A stretch of DNA of 7,549 nt, from NCBI GenBank assembly GCA_002493635.1, contig DKZL01000034.1, positions 5,172 to 12,720 on the forward strand, in the 5' to 3' direction. The notes under the pieces are model-generated. The model was not told where the DNA came from. It saw nothing but the letters and a program-made list of their open reading frames with translations, and made no database searches. Shown here one piece after another: positions 1-6,147 of the stretch (within the stretch, counting starts at the first letter, position 1; every line of letters begins with the position of its first letter). The translations under genes and the position numbers were made by a program. Source of the stretch: Ruminococcaceae bacterium UBA7075. Its GTDB lineage: Bacteria; Bacillota; Clostridia; Oscillospirales; Acutalibacteraceae.

Positions 1-1972
1 TAGTAAATAGGAATCCTGTTTTTCCTGAAAACTGATCTACATGAAAATAATATTTATTTCCATCTTTTTTTGCAGCCGTAAACCAAGATCCTACATTAGA
101 ACTATCCCATGCGTAACAAACTACATTGCCCCAACTACTTTCATCCTGAACACAAATTACCTGATTTGCCGGATATGTTTTTGTAGTTGTATTGCCGCCC
201 GGTTTTGGAATCGACATTGTTTTGCTTGTATTGTTGAACGGGAAGATACCGAATCCTGTACCTGAGCACTGAAACTCACCTGTACCGGAATTGGAACCGT
301 CACTGACTGTATAATCCGAACCATAACCGTAGTTTACTGCAACAGGCGTTGTGCCGTCCCATGTAAAGTAAACATTATCCGACTTGTCTTTATTTCCGCT
401 CAAATCGTCGTTGCTACCGCGTGTACCGCCGCCGGAAGAATCGAACGAATAGGTTGTGATACCTGTTGTTTCATCAGTTTTACTTACAAACGGGAAGTAT
501 GAATCAAACACCTTAGCAAGTTCTCGTTTTTGGCTATTATCACCCTGAAGCCATGTTTTATTAAACAGTGGAGATTCAGCTGCACCACCGGATGAAGTAG
601 GAACATAAAGCTGATTGTTTATAAGAGTGTTTGAAGCCAAACCCTGAACAGAATACCAGAATTTAGTAAGTCCGTTTGAGTTATTAGCAGCTAAATTCCA
701 GTTATGAATATTGTTGCCGGGTTTCTGGTCATTGCAGAAGTTACCAACATATAGTGGTGTTTTTATGCTGTTGCTTTTTGAGTAATCAGATATTGCAGAA
801 TTCAGATATGTGTTAAATGCCGTATCCTTTCTGCTGCCGCTGCCGTTTGTGTTTTTGAGATAGCCGCCTGTTATTTCTTCGTCAGACATATAGTCAAAAT
901 ATGTAGCCGTTACTCCGTAGATATTTGAACCGTTATCTGCAAAATTATTCGGGATTCTTGTTGAATCGGTAGGAAGATTTGAAAGCGTCGTCCAGTAATT
1001 CTGAGAATCCATTACATATAATGTCTTGTCATCTGTCGGAACAGGGATTGCTGACGAACCGCCGACAGAGCTTGACTGTCTGGACTGGAACCTGATAGTT
1101 GCACCCTCAGGAACATCGCAGCTAAAATATTCAACACCTGTTTCGCTGTTTGTCTGAGATGTCATTGCAACAGTTGTCTGATAAACATCGCTCAAATCAT
1201 AAGTCACATATGCAGAGTTCCAGCTTGAATTATATAAGTAGACTGTTTTTGTGTCTGCAACAATTTTTGTACCGTCAAATTTATACTTACTTACAGATAC
1301 CGAACTGTTGCTGTTCATAACAAAGAGGTTCTGAGTGCCGCTGAGAGAAGATATATTCACTGAAGCGGTCAAAGAATCCGCAAAGCTTGCAGCATTGTAG
1401 TATGCAGCATTTCCGATATATTTAACAGTAAGGTCGCCTGTCTTTGAATTGTCGCTGCCATTGTTAAATATGCATTTTTCAAAATTCTTATCAAGGTCAA
1501 TATAGTAGTAATCGCCTGATGAATCCATTTGCTGTCCGGGCCATTCAGCATTTTTATCGCTGTCGCTGTTCCAAGCGTAGCAATGATCTCTTGAGCTAAC
1601 CTTCTTGGTAATAATACGGTACTTACCTGTCGGAGCATTTTTAGCAAGTGTTGTAGGATAGCTCGACGGATAAGCCGTCAGTGTCATCCTGTTTGCATTT
1701 GAAGCCTGCGACGGAACATTAACAGAAATCACATTACCAGATCCGCTGAACTGAGCAGTCTGAGTTACTCCGTTGTCAAAACTTGCTACTACCGTCTTGC
1801 CCTGCCAGTCACTGTTGCCTGAGACATCAAGATATATAGTTCCGGAAATATTTGACGCTGCAAATACCGTGAGTGAAAGCCCCGAAACAATTACGGTTGA
1901 CATCATAATCATCATTGCAAGAATCAATGCAAGATTACGTTTGAAAAAAGTTCTCTTCACTGCATGCTTCAT
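1..1972 (-). CDS. Large secreted surface protein with CBM26-like carbohydrate-binding modules (C-terminus beyond window)
   Basis: An open frame of 657 codons runs off the left edge of the window without a stop. The ATG at 1972 is chosen because AAGGAGGG sits 9 bases upstream and the product begins with a clear signal peptide: basic K/R residues at 2-12, a hydrophobic core at about 14-37, and a likely cleavage after VFA or VFAA (38/39). The mature part is rich in Asn, Ser, Thr, Gly, Tyr and Trp. Residues 117-184 resemble the starch-binding CBM26 family: YAWNS at 132-136, EWPG at 143-146, then IFNNG at 168-172. A second similar module (VICVQDESSW, then CYAW) starts near 605 and is cut by the window edge. 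Segments starting near 45, 242 and 316 share a T-[IVL]-Y-[LV] then Trp pattern. The central part, about 352-585 (ATYFDYMSD, PLYVGNF, GFGIFPFN), is a domain I cannot name securely. It is probably exported to bind starch or a similar glucan. No catalytic domain is visible in this portion, and any anchor or enzyme domain would lie downstream. Confidence 0.85.
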   Translation of the reverse strand, partial: MKHAVKRTFFKRNLALILAMMIMMSTVIVSGLSLTVFAASNISGTIYLDVSGNSDWQGKTVVASFDNGVTQTAQFSGSGNVISVNVPSQASNANRMTLTAYPSSYPTTLAKNAPTGKYRIITKKVSSRDHCYAWNSDSDKNAEWPGQQMDSSGDYYYIDLDKNFEKCIFNNGSDNSKTGDLTVKYIGNAAYYNAASFADSLTASVNISSLSGTQNLFVMNSNSSVSVSKYKFDGTKIVADTKTVYLYNSSWNSAYVTYDLSDVYQTTVAMTSQTNSETGVEYFSCDVPEGATIRFQSRQSSSVGGSSAIPVPTDDKTLYVMDSQNYWTTLSNLPTDSTRIPNNFADNGSNIYGVTATYFDYMSDEEITGGYLKNTNGSGSRKDTAFNTYLNSAISDYSKSNSIKTPLYVGNFCNDQKPGNNIHNWNLAANNSNGLTKFWYSVQGLASNTLINNQLYVPTSSGGAAESPLFNKTWLQGDNSQKRELAKVFDSYFPFVSKTDETTGITTYSFDSSGGGTRGSNDDLSGNKDKSDNVYFTWDGTTPVAVNYGYGSDYTVSDGSNSGTGEFQCSGTGFGIFPFNNTSKTMSIPKPGGNTTTKTYPANQVICVQDESSWGNVVCYAWDSSNVGSWFTAAKKDGNKYYFHVDQFSGKTGFLFT

Positions 1973-2025
1973 TACATTTCACCCTCCTTAAAAAAACAAT
2001 GGGCTTTTATATCATACGCCTTCAT
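1972..2025 (-). CDS. Possible 17-residue leader peptide, translationally coupled to the surface-protein gene
   Basis: A short frame encodes MKAYDIKAHCFFKEGEM followed by TAA. It has its own ribosome site, AAAGGAGAG, with 8 bases between GGAG and the ATG. Its stop overlaps the next ATG by one base in the arrangement TAATG, which is typical of termination-reinitiation coupling. The ribosome site of the large gene lies inside its codons for Lys-Glu-Gly. These points are visible directly; that the peptide is made, or regulates anything, is inference. The peptide has no run of one amino acid that would suggest a classical amino-acid attenuator. It could instead be a chance frame in a purine-rich leader. 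Confidence 0.45.
   Translation of the reverse strand: MKAYDIKAHCFFKEGEM
1982..1989 (-). promoter_or_regulatory. Strong ribosome-binding site for the surface-protein gene, embedded in the leader frame
   Basis: AAGGAGGG on the minus strand is a near-perfect complement of the 16S rRNA tail and lies 9 bases from the ATG at 1972. It decides the start of the large gene: the only other ATG close by, at 1977, is followed at once by TAA. Ribosomes translating the upstream 17-codon frame would pass over this site, so the two initiation events could influence each other. Confidence 0.8.
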
Positions 2026-2040
2026 TGGTTTCTCTCCTTT

Positions 2041-2071
2041 ATTTTAGATTTCGGCACTTGATACTTGTCAA
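2041..2071 (-). promoter_or_regulatory. Candidate sigma-A-type promoter for the surface-protein gene
   Basis: A perfect TTGACA lies at 2071-2066 and TAAAAT (one mismatch to TATAAT) at 2046-2041. The spacer is 19 bases, longer than the ideal 17. Transcription would begin near 2034, removing most of the leader frame's ribosome site while keeping that of the large gene. An alternative is TATAAT at 2166-2161, which has a perfect -10 but no recognisable -35 at the right distance; that would give a leader of roughly 180 bases containing the whole short frame. I cannot decide between them. Confidence 0.3.
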
Positions 2072-2230
2072 AAAAGTCGTTAAGGTTTTAATTACATACT
2101 CTTTTTTGCCAATTTTTTATCATATTTTTAATTGTCTTTGTATGCTCTTTGTCTTAGATAATTATATAATATTTTGCCTACTAATAACATTGGCATTTTC
2201 AACAAGTATTTTTTTATTTTTTGTATAGTA

Positions 2231-2247
2231 TTTACAAACAATGTAAA
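2231..2247. repeat. Interrupted palindrome, possible operator
   Basis: TTTACA and TGTAAA arms of six bases are separated by five bases (TTTACA-AACAA-TGTAAA on the plus strand). It lies upstream of both promoter candidates for the surface-protein gene, a position that would suit an activator. In DNA this AT-rich, a symmetric 6+6 match can arise by chance, so the functional reading is weak. Confidence 0.3.
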
Positions 2248-2415
2248 ACATTTCACATATGCAACGATTTTTAACTACAAATTTAGCTATATTTTATAAT
2301 TTATGCAAATAAAATGTCACTTTACTGTGATAATTCTGACAAAACCCATAGCAACAAAAAACAAAGTCTTATCATCAGTGAAATATTGCCAAAGTTTATC
2401 TTCAATATATTTATC

Positions 2416-2429
2416 GCTTGTATACAAGC
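2416..2429. repeat. Perfect 14-bp palindrome, operator-like
   Basis: GCTTGTATACAAGC is identical to its reverse complement over all 14 bases. The core TTGTATACAA resembles operators described for some GntR-family regulators; that comparison is from memory and not tested. It lies about 440 bases upstream of the surface-protein start and about 65 bases beyond the murF terminator, so its target is unclear. No regulator gene is present in the window. Confidence 0.4.
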
Positions 2430-2495
2430 TTTTCTTCCTTTTCGCAATTATAATGCGATTATCAGGCTGTATCAAAAAATAATTTTCCTGAACGC

Positions 2496-2528
2496 ATAAA
2501 AGGGTGTGCTGTCTGCACACCCTTTTAT
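2496..2528 (-). terminator. Rho-independent terminator after murF (bidirectional shape)
   Basis: A perfect 14-bp stem (2496-2509 with 2515-2528) encloses a 5-base loop. It has a GC-containing core, GGGTGTGC/GCACACCC, and A/T-rich ends, so a TTTTAT tract follows the core when read from either strand. It begins 55 bases past the murF stop codon and should end the ddl-murF transcript. It also separates that unit from the surface-protein gene, which therefore needs its own promoter. No plus-strand gene appears to use it. Confidence 0.88.
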
Positions 2529-2583
2529 AAAATATTTATACCAAGATTTAACAATAATTTAGCATTTTATAGCAATAACAAAC

Positions 2584-3933
2584 TTATAGTTTTTTAAGCA
2601 TCCTGACAACTGTATCAAAATTCATTGAATGAGAAGCCTTTACAAGTACCGTATCTCCATCGTGAATCAGAGTTTTTATCATTTTTTCGGCATTATCTAT
2701 TGTGTCATACCAGATGCCGTTTGCTCCCTTGGCAAGCTCCTTTGCAAGCGGTCCTATTGCAATTACAAGGTCAACACCCTTTTGCTTTGCATATCTGCCT
2801 GTTTCCCTGTGAAGCTCAAGCTCGTTTGCTCCAAGCTCTTTCATATCGCCGAGAACTGCAACCTTTCTGCCGCTAAAATTCATAAGCGTGTCAAGAGACG
2901 CTCTGACCGAAGTCGGATTTGCATTGTAGCAATCGTCAATAATACGAATTTTCCCTGTATTAATCACATTCGCACGGCTGCCGACAGTTTTGTATGACTG
3001 AACACCTTTGATAAGCTGTTCATCGGAAAGTCCAAGCAACTTACCTGCCGCTACAGCTGCAAGAGCATTGCTGACCATATAGCTTCCTATAGCGGGAATT
3101 GTAACCGGAAGTCTTTTATCCTCAAAACAAAGAGTACATTCAATACCGCTTTCGGCGTTGTTTTCAATATCCTCAGCGTGATAATCGTTATCTGTAGCAA
3201 ATCCGAAGAAAATCGGCTTTTTACCGTTGACATTTTCAACTGTGAAGAGCTTATCATCGTCGCCGTTTAAAATATATTCGGCATTTTCTGCGGCAAAATC
3301 AAACATCTCGGTCTTTGCCCTCAGCACGCCGTCACGGTCACCGAGATTTTCAAGATGACATTCGCCTATTATCGTAAGCACACAAATTGTCGGCTGAACC
3401 ATCTGTGAAAGTCTGCTCATCTCGCCGAAATCGGAGATTCCCATTTCTATTACGGCGCACTCGGTGCCCTCCGGCATAGAAAGCAAAGTAAGCGGTACAC
3501 CAAGCTCATTGTTGAGGTTGCCCTGCGTTTTGTGGGTTTTATACTTTTGTGAAAGCACGGCATAAAGCATTTCTTTTGTTGAGGTTTTTCCTACACTGCC
3601 CGATACTCCCACAACCGGAATATCAAACTTATTCCTGTAAGCCCTTGCAATCAGCTTGACTGCTTCGAGGGTGGAATCGACAAGAATATAAGGCTTTGTC
3701 GGATTTTCAGGAGCCTTTTCGCACAAAGCGCAGACTGCGCCCGAAGCATAGCATTTCTCAATAAAATCGTGACCGTCCGCACGCTCGCCCTTTATAGCAA
3801 GAAACAGCGAGCCCTCTTTTATCTGACGGCTGTCACGTTCAACAGAAGTGATTGTACTTTGAGCTAAAGCCTCATCGCCCACATATTTACCGCCGCAGGC
3901 GGAGGCAATCTCTGCAAGAGTAAATTTTTTCAT
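2584..3933 (-). CDS. murF: UDP-N-acetylmuramoyl-tripeptide--D-alanyl-D-alanine ligase
   Basis: MurF is the cytoplasmic ATP-dependent ligase that adds D-Ala-D-Ala to UDP-MurNAc-tripeptide, completing the pentapeptide precursor of peptidoglycan. At 449 residues it has normal family length and all three Mur ligase domains. The N-terminal substrate domain carries DSR (34-36) and the GxLFxAxxGxxxDGHxF pattern (41-57). The central ATPase has GSVGKTS (112-118), GNLNNELGVPLTLL (138-151), EMG (163-165), HLE (193-195) and AKTE (206-209). The C-terminal domain has DDCYNANPTSV (333-343), LGDM (361-364), HRETG (375-379) and KASHSM (432-437). Its ATG follows the ddl stop by 12 bases, with GGAG 6 bases before it, so it is co-transcribed with ddl, which supplies its dipeptide substrate. 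Nothing appears damaged. The DDCYNANP signature and the ddl partner favour MurF over MurE. Confidence 0.96.
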   Translation of the reverse strand: MKKFTLAEIASACGGKYVGDEALAQSTITSVERDSRQIKEGSLFLAIKGERADGHDFIEKCYASGAVCALCEKAPENPTKPYILVDSTLEAVKLIARAYRNKFDIPVVGVSGSVGKTSTKEMLYAVLSQKYKTHKTQGNLNNELGVPLTLLSMPEGTECAVIEMGISDFGEMSRLSQMVQPTICVLTIIGECHLENLGDRDGVLRAKTEMFDFAAENAEYILNGDDDKLFTVENVNGKKPIFFGFATDNDYHAEDIENNAESGIECTLCFEDKRLPVTIPAIGSYMVSNALAAVAAGKLLGLSDEQLIKGVQSYKTVGSRANVINTGKIRIIDDCYNANPTSVRASLDTLMNFSGRKVAVLGDMKELGANELELHRETGRYAKQKGVDLVIAIGPLAKELAKGANGIWYDTIDNAEKMIKTLIHDGDTVLVKASHSMNFDTVVRMLKKL

Positions 3934-3945
3934 AATAACTCCATA

Positions 3946-5007
3946 TTATTCAAAACTGCTTTTCTTTTCGTTGTTGTACTTCTTAAGTGAAAGTTCAATA
4001 ATTTTTTCGCAAAGCTCGGGATAGTCAAGTCCCTCAACAGCCGCCTCCTGAGGAAGCAGACTTGTAGGCGTCATACCCGGCAACGTGTTTGCCTCAAGAC
4101 AATATTCAACGCCGTTTTCGTCAAGCAAAAAGTCAATTCTTGCGTAGCTTTCAAGATGAAGCGCACGGTAAGCAACTTCTGCTGCTCTTCTGAGCTTGTT
4201 GTCGGTTTCTTCATCAATATCCGCAGGACAGGTTTCAACCGTTGCTCCAGCCTGATACTTTGAAGTATAGTCATAAAAACCTGACTTCGGAGCAATTTCA
4301 ATCGGCGGAAGAGCCTTGCCGCCAAGCAAGCCGACAGAAAATTCTCTGCCTGCTACAAACTGCTCAACAACAACTTCTTTCTCATAGCTGAAAGCGTCTT
4401 TAACCGCCTCAATATATGCCTCTCTGTTGTCAGCCTTTGCAATGCCCACACTTGAGCCGCCACAGCAGGGCTTGACAACGCATGGGAATATATTCCAATT
4501 CATCGCATCATCAGCACTTTTGAAAATCTCGCCCTTCGGTGTACTGATTTTATTCTGAACAAACACGCCCTTTGTTATGCCCTTGTGCATAGCAAGAGCA
4601 GAACCGAGATAGCCTGAGCCTGTATATTTTATACCGAACAAATCGAGCGTAGCCTGAATCTGACCGTTTTCTCCCTCTCCGCCGTGAAGAGCAAGAAATG
4701 TAATGTCGGCTTCACTGCAAATCTCAATTACATTTGTACCTATGTATCTGTCAGACTTATTAAGGCGGTTTTCAATTACCTCGCTTATATCAGAGCGAGT
4801 TTCTCCAACCTTAAAACTGTCGGTAAAGCTGTAATTTTGCTTGAACAGTGCGTCAATGTCGCAGATGATTTCTTCGTATCCCGTAAACACATCAAGCAAA
4901 ACAACCTGATGACCTTTTTTGCGAAGAGCCTCGGCAACAAGAAATCCCGATGAAATTGAAACATCACGCTCGGTACTGAGCCCGCCTGCAAGAACCACAA
5001 TTCTCAT
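3946..5007 (-). CDS. ddl: D-alanine--D-alanine ligase
   Basis: Ddl joins two D-alanines at the cost of ATP to make the dipeptide that MurF, the next gene, transfers to the peptidoglycan precursor. The 353-residue product is typical in length. It has the N-terminal GGLSTERDVSISSG (8-21), HGGEGENG (108-115), the ATP-grasp segment VKPCCGGSSVG (178-188) and YDYTSKY (245-251). The probable metal ligands are D292, E305 and N307, within ARIDFLLD and EANTLPGMT. The Lys-Tyr of YDYTSKY corresponds to the pair found in true D-Ala-D-Ala ligases and lacking in VanA-type D-Ala-D-lactate ligases, so ordinary D-Ala-D-Ala ends are expected (inference from the family). GAGGG lies 8 bases before the ATG at 5007. 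Upstream is a 225-base gap full of repeat copies rather than another gene, so this unit may have its own promoter or may rely on read-through from truB. Confidence 0.96.
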   Translation of the reverse strand: MRIVVLAGGLSTERDVSISSGFLVAEALRKKGHQVVLLDVFTGYEEIICDIDALFKQNYSFTDSFKVGETRSDISEVIENRLNKSDRYIGTNVIEICSEADITFLALHGGEGENGQIQATLDLFGIKYTGSGYLGSALAMHKGITKGVFVQNKISTPKGEIFKSADDAMNWNIFPCVVKPCCGGSSVGIAKADNREAYIEAVKDAFSYEKEVVVEQFVAGREFSVGLLGGKALPPIEIAPKSGFYDYTSKYQAGATVETCPADIDEETDNKLRRAAEVAYRALHLESYARIDFLLDENGVEYCLEANTLPGMTPTSLLPQEAAVEGLDYPELCEKIIELSLKKYNNEKKSSFE

Positions 5008-5032
5008 AAATTAGTCCCTCTTTATTTAATAT

Positions 5033-5080
5033 CGCTTCATAAGTTTAATTTAATATGTAACCGTCGTATCCCAAAGATTT
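5033..5080. repeat. Partial (left-half) copy of the dispersed hairpin repeat, copy A
   Basis: Begins CGCTTCATAAGT and continues through ATGTAACCGTCGTATCCC and AAGATTT, matching the first half of the complete copies at 5087 and 7470. It then stops in a T-run, so the right half with the second hairpin arms is missing. It lies 26 bases upstream of the ddl start codon and in the same orientation as the other copies. It shares CGTCGTATCCC with its neighbour copy B, which the 7470 copy lacks, suggesting that A and B arose by local duplication. Confidence 0.8.
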
Positions 5081-5086
5081 TTTAGT

Positions 5087-5160
5087 CGCTTCATAAGTAT
5101 GCATTAAAATGTAACCGTCGTATCCCGAAGATTTAATTCGGATTAACGGTAAACATCATA
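5087..5160. repeat. Complete copy of the dispersed hairpin repeat, copy B
   Basis: This 74-base unit matches the one at 7470-7543 at 62 of 74 positions by direct comparison, without gaps. It can fold into a nested stem: ATGT (5109-5112) with ACAT (5153-5156), ACCGT (5114-5118) with ACGGT (5146-5150), and CCGAA (5125-5129) with TTCGG (5137-5141). Most differences between the copies fall in loops and internal bulges, while the paired arms are largely kept. It lies between truB and ddl with no coding potential. Its function is unknown; it could be a small mobile repeat or a structured leader element. Confidence 0.85.
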
Positions 5161-5183
5161 GCTTATTTTTATAAGTTTATTAA
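5155..5183 (-). promoter_or_regulatory. Weak candidate promoter for ddl-murF inside the repeat cluster
   Basis: On the minus strand TTAATA (5183-5178, four of six matches to TTGACA) and TATGAT (5160-5155, five of six matches to TATAAT) are 17 bases apart. Transcription would start near 5148, and the ddl leader of about 140 bases would contain part of the copy B hairpin and the copy A half. The -10-like hexamer is the end of the repeat itself and recurs in every copy that keeps its right end. In DNA this AT-rich, such matches are common, so this is tentative. Confidence 0.25.
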
Positions 5184-5199
5184 AACGGTAAACATTATA
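5161..5199. repeat. Internally deleted copy of the dispersed hairpin repeat, copy D
   Basis: GCTT, then ATAAGTTT and TTAAAA match the start of the complete copies. The sequence then jumps directly to ACGGTAAACATTATA, which matches their end (CGGTAAACATCATA). The central hairpin (CCGAA/TTCGG) and the left ACCGT arm are missing. It abuts copy B directly, making a run of three related units in the truB-ddl gap. Confidence 0.65.
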
Positions 5200-5219
5200 G
5201 TATACTATATATATGTTTA
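5189..5219. repeat. AT-rich inverted repeat downstream of truB
   Basis: Arms TAAACAT (5189-5195) and ATGTTTA (5213-5219) flank a perfect 14-bp palindrome TATAGTATACTATA (5196-5209). Together they could form an AT-only stem 14 bases past the truB stop codon. It has no GC core and no clean T-tract, so it is a poor intrinsic terminator. It may act as a weak pause site, protect an mRNA 3' end, or be an operator. It overlaps the end of repeat copy D. Confidence 0.45.
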
Positions 5220-5232
5220 ACTGAATTTTTAA

Positions 5233-6147
5233 CTACATTTTTGCAGCATTATTAAGAAAATGTATTTTCAGAAGTCCGCTTTTTAAATCAACTATACCAA
5301 GTCCCAAAAAGCGGTTATCCTTAGTCTTTACTCTGTAAATATCTTTATCCTGCACATTCACTCTTGCAAGATAAGTCCGGCTGATGTCAAGTGCACCGCC
5401 GTTTGAAAAACGCTTTGCCTGTGCGTCCGTAACAGCTACATAGCCGCACTGTGCAAACATACTTTCAACAGAGCGAACATATTTTCTAAGCTCTCCGCTC
5501 TGTGCAAGCTGTTTTGCATTGTCAAGCGTTATGCTGTCCTCAAGCGAAAAACCGCAGGCTTCTGTTCGTCTGAGTTCCGTCATAACCGCACCGCACCCAA
5601 GTCGTTTGCCGAGGTCGTCAATTATGGTGCGGATGTATGTCCCCTTTGAACATTCAACCAACAGCCTGCCCTCTTGTGTTTCTTCATCAAAGTTTAAAAG
5701 TTCAAGCCTGTAAACTGTAACCTTTCTCGCTTCACGCTCAACCTCTATTCCCTTGCGTGCAAGGTCATAAAGTCTTTGACCGTTTTTCTGAACAGCTGAA
5801 AACATAGGAGGAATCTGCTCAATTTCGCCCGTGAATTTGGGCAAAAGCGCAAACAAATCCGCCTTTGTGAGATGTGTTTCACATTCGGACGTGACATTCC
5901 CCCATATATCAAGAGTGTCGCTTGTCAATCCGAGTCTGAAATCTGCCTCATAGGTTTTGTTGTGATTTAAAATTAAATCCTGAACCTTTGTCGCCGAACC
6001 GAGCAGAACAGGCAGCACACCTGTTGCATTCGGGTCAAGAGTGCCCGTGTGCCCCGCCTTGCGCTGACCCGTTATTCTGCGGACAACTGCAATCACATCA
6101 AAGGAGGTAAACTCCTTAGGCTTATCAATTACTAAAATTCCGTTCAT
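5233..6147 (-). CDS. truB: tRNA pseudouridine-55 synthase
   Basis: TruB isomerises U55 of the tRNA T-loop to pseudouridine in the cytoplasm. The 304-residue product has the full catalytic fold: N-terminal GILVIDKPKEFTSFDV (3-18), KAGHTGTLDPNATGVLPV (30-47) with the catalytic Asp at 38, IPPMFSAVQKNGQRLYDLAR (112-131) and SKGTYIRT (167-174). The remaining C-terminal part, about 245-300, is where the family carries a PUA-like RNA-binding domain; I see plausible length there but no decisive motif. The ATG overlaps the nrnA stop as ATGA (4 bases) and is preceded only by weak purine-rich sequence, so translation probably depends on coupling to nrnA. In many Firmicutes ribF follows truB; here a repeat-filled gap and then ddl follow instead. 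Confidence 0.96.
   Translation of the reverse strand: MNGILVIDKPKEFTSFDVIAVVRRITGQRKAGHTGTLDPNATGVLPVLLGSATKVQDLILNHNKTYEADFRLGLTSDTLDIWGNVTSECETHLTKADLFALLPKFTGEIEQIPPMFSAVQKNGQRLYDLARKGIEVEREARKVTVYRLELLNFDEETQEGRLLVECSKGTYIRTIIDDLGKRLGCGAVMTELRRTEACGFSLEDSITLDNAKQLAQSGELRKYVRSVESMFAQCGYVAVTDAQAKRFSNGGALDISRTYLARVNVQDKDIYRVKTKDNRFLGLGIVDLKSGLLKIHFLNNAAKM

Larger units (their letters stand above)
2026..2495. other. AT-rich intergenic region between the murF terminator and the surface-protein gene
   Basis: About 470 bases with no convincing gene. Short open frames exist on both strands, but none has a ribosome site or a recognisable product. The stretch holds the candidate promoter elements for the surface-protein gene, a 17-bp interrupted palindrome (2231-2247), a 14-bp perfect palindrome (2416-2429) and long A/T runs. 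The size of the gap, compared with the tight packing of the other genes, suggests that the surface gene is controlled independently. Confidence 0.7.

Noticed and set aside
41..265. Plus-strand 74-residue frame at the left edge
   Set aside because: It lies antisense within the long surface-protein frame, which has a signal peptide, ribosome site and module structure.
2025..2228. Plus-strand 67-residue hydrophobic frame that could look like a membrane peptide
   Set aside because: The hydrophobicity comes from T-rich DNA. There is no credible ribosome site, and the stretch is the leader and promoter region of the minus-strand surface gene.
2314..2499. Plus-strand 61-residue frame in the same gap
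   Set aside because: No ribosome site before its ATG, no recognisable motifs, and it ends inside the terminator stem.
2317..2520. Minus-strand 67-residue frame between murF and the surface gene
   Set aside because: It starts with GTG inside the terminator stem, has no ribosome site and no recognisable product. The gap around it is AT-rich and looks non-coding.
3946..5007. Possible VanA-type D-Ala-D-lactate ligase
   Set aside because: The YDYTSKY segment keeps the Lys-Tyr pair of D-Ala-D-Ala ligases, and no vanH or vanX-like neighbours are present.
5109..5156. Copy B hairpin as an intrinsic terminator
   Set aside because: The stem is interrupted by large internal loops and no T-tract follows it directly on either strand.
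5033..5199. CRISPR array
   Set aside because: Only three unequal, partial repeat units without regular unique spacers, and no cas genes.
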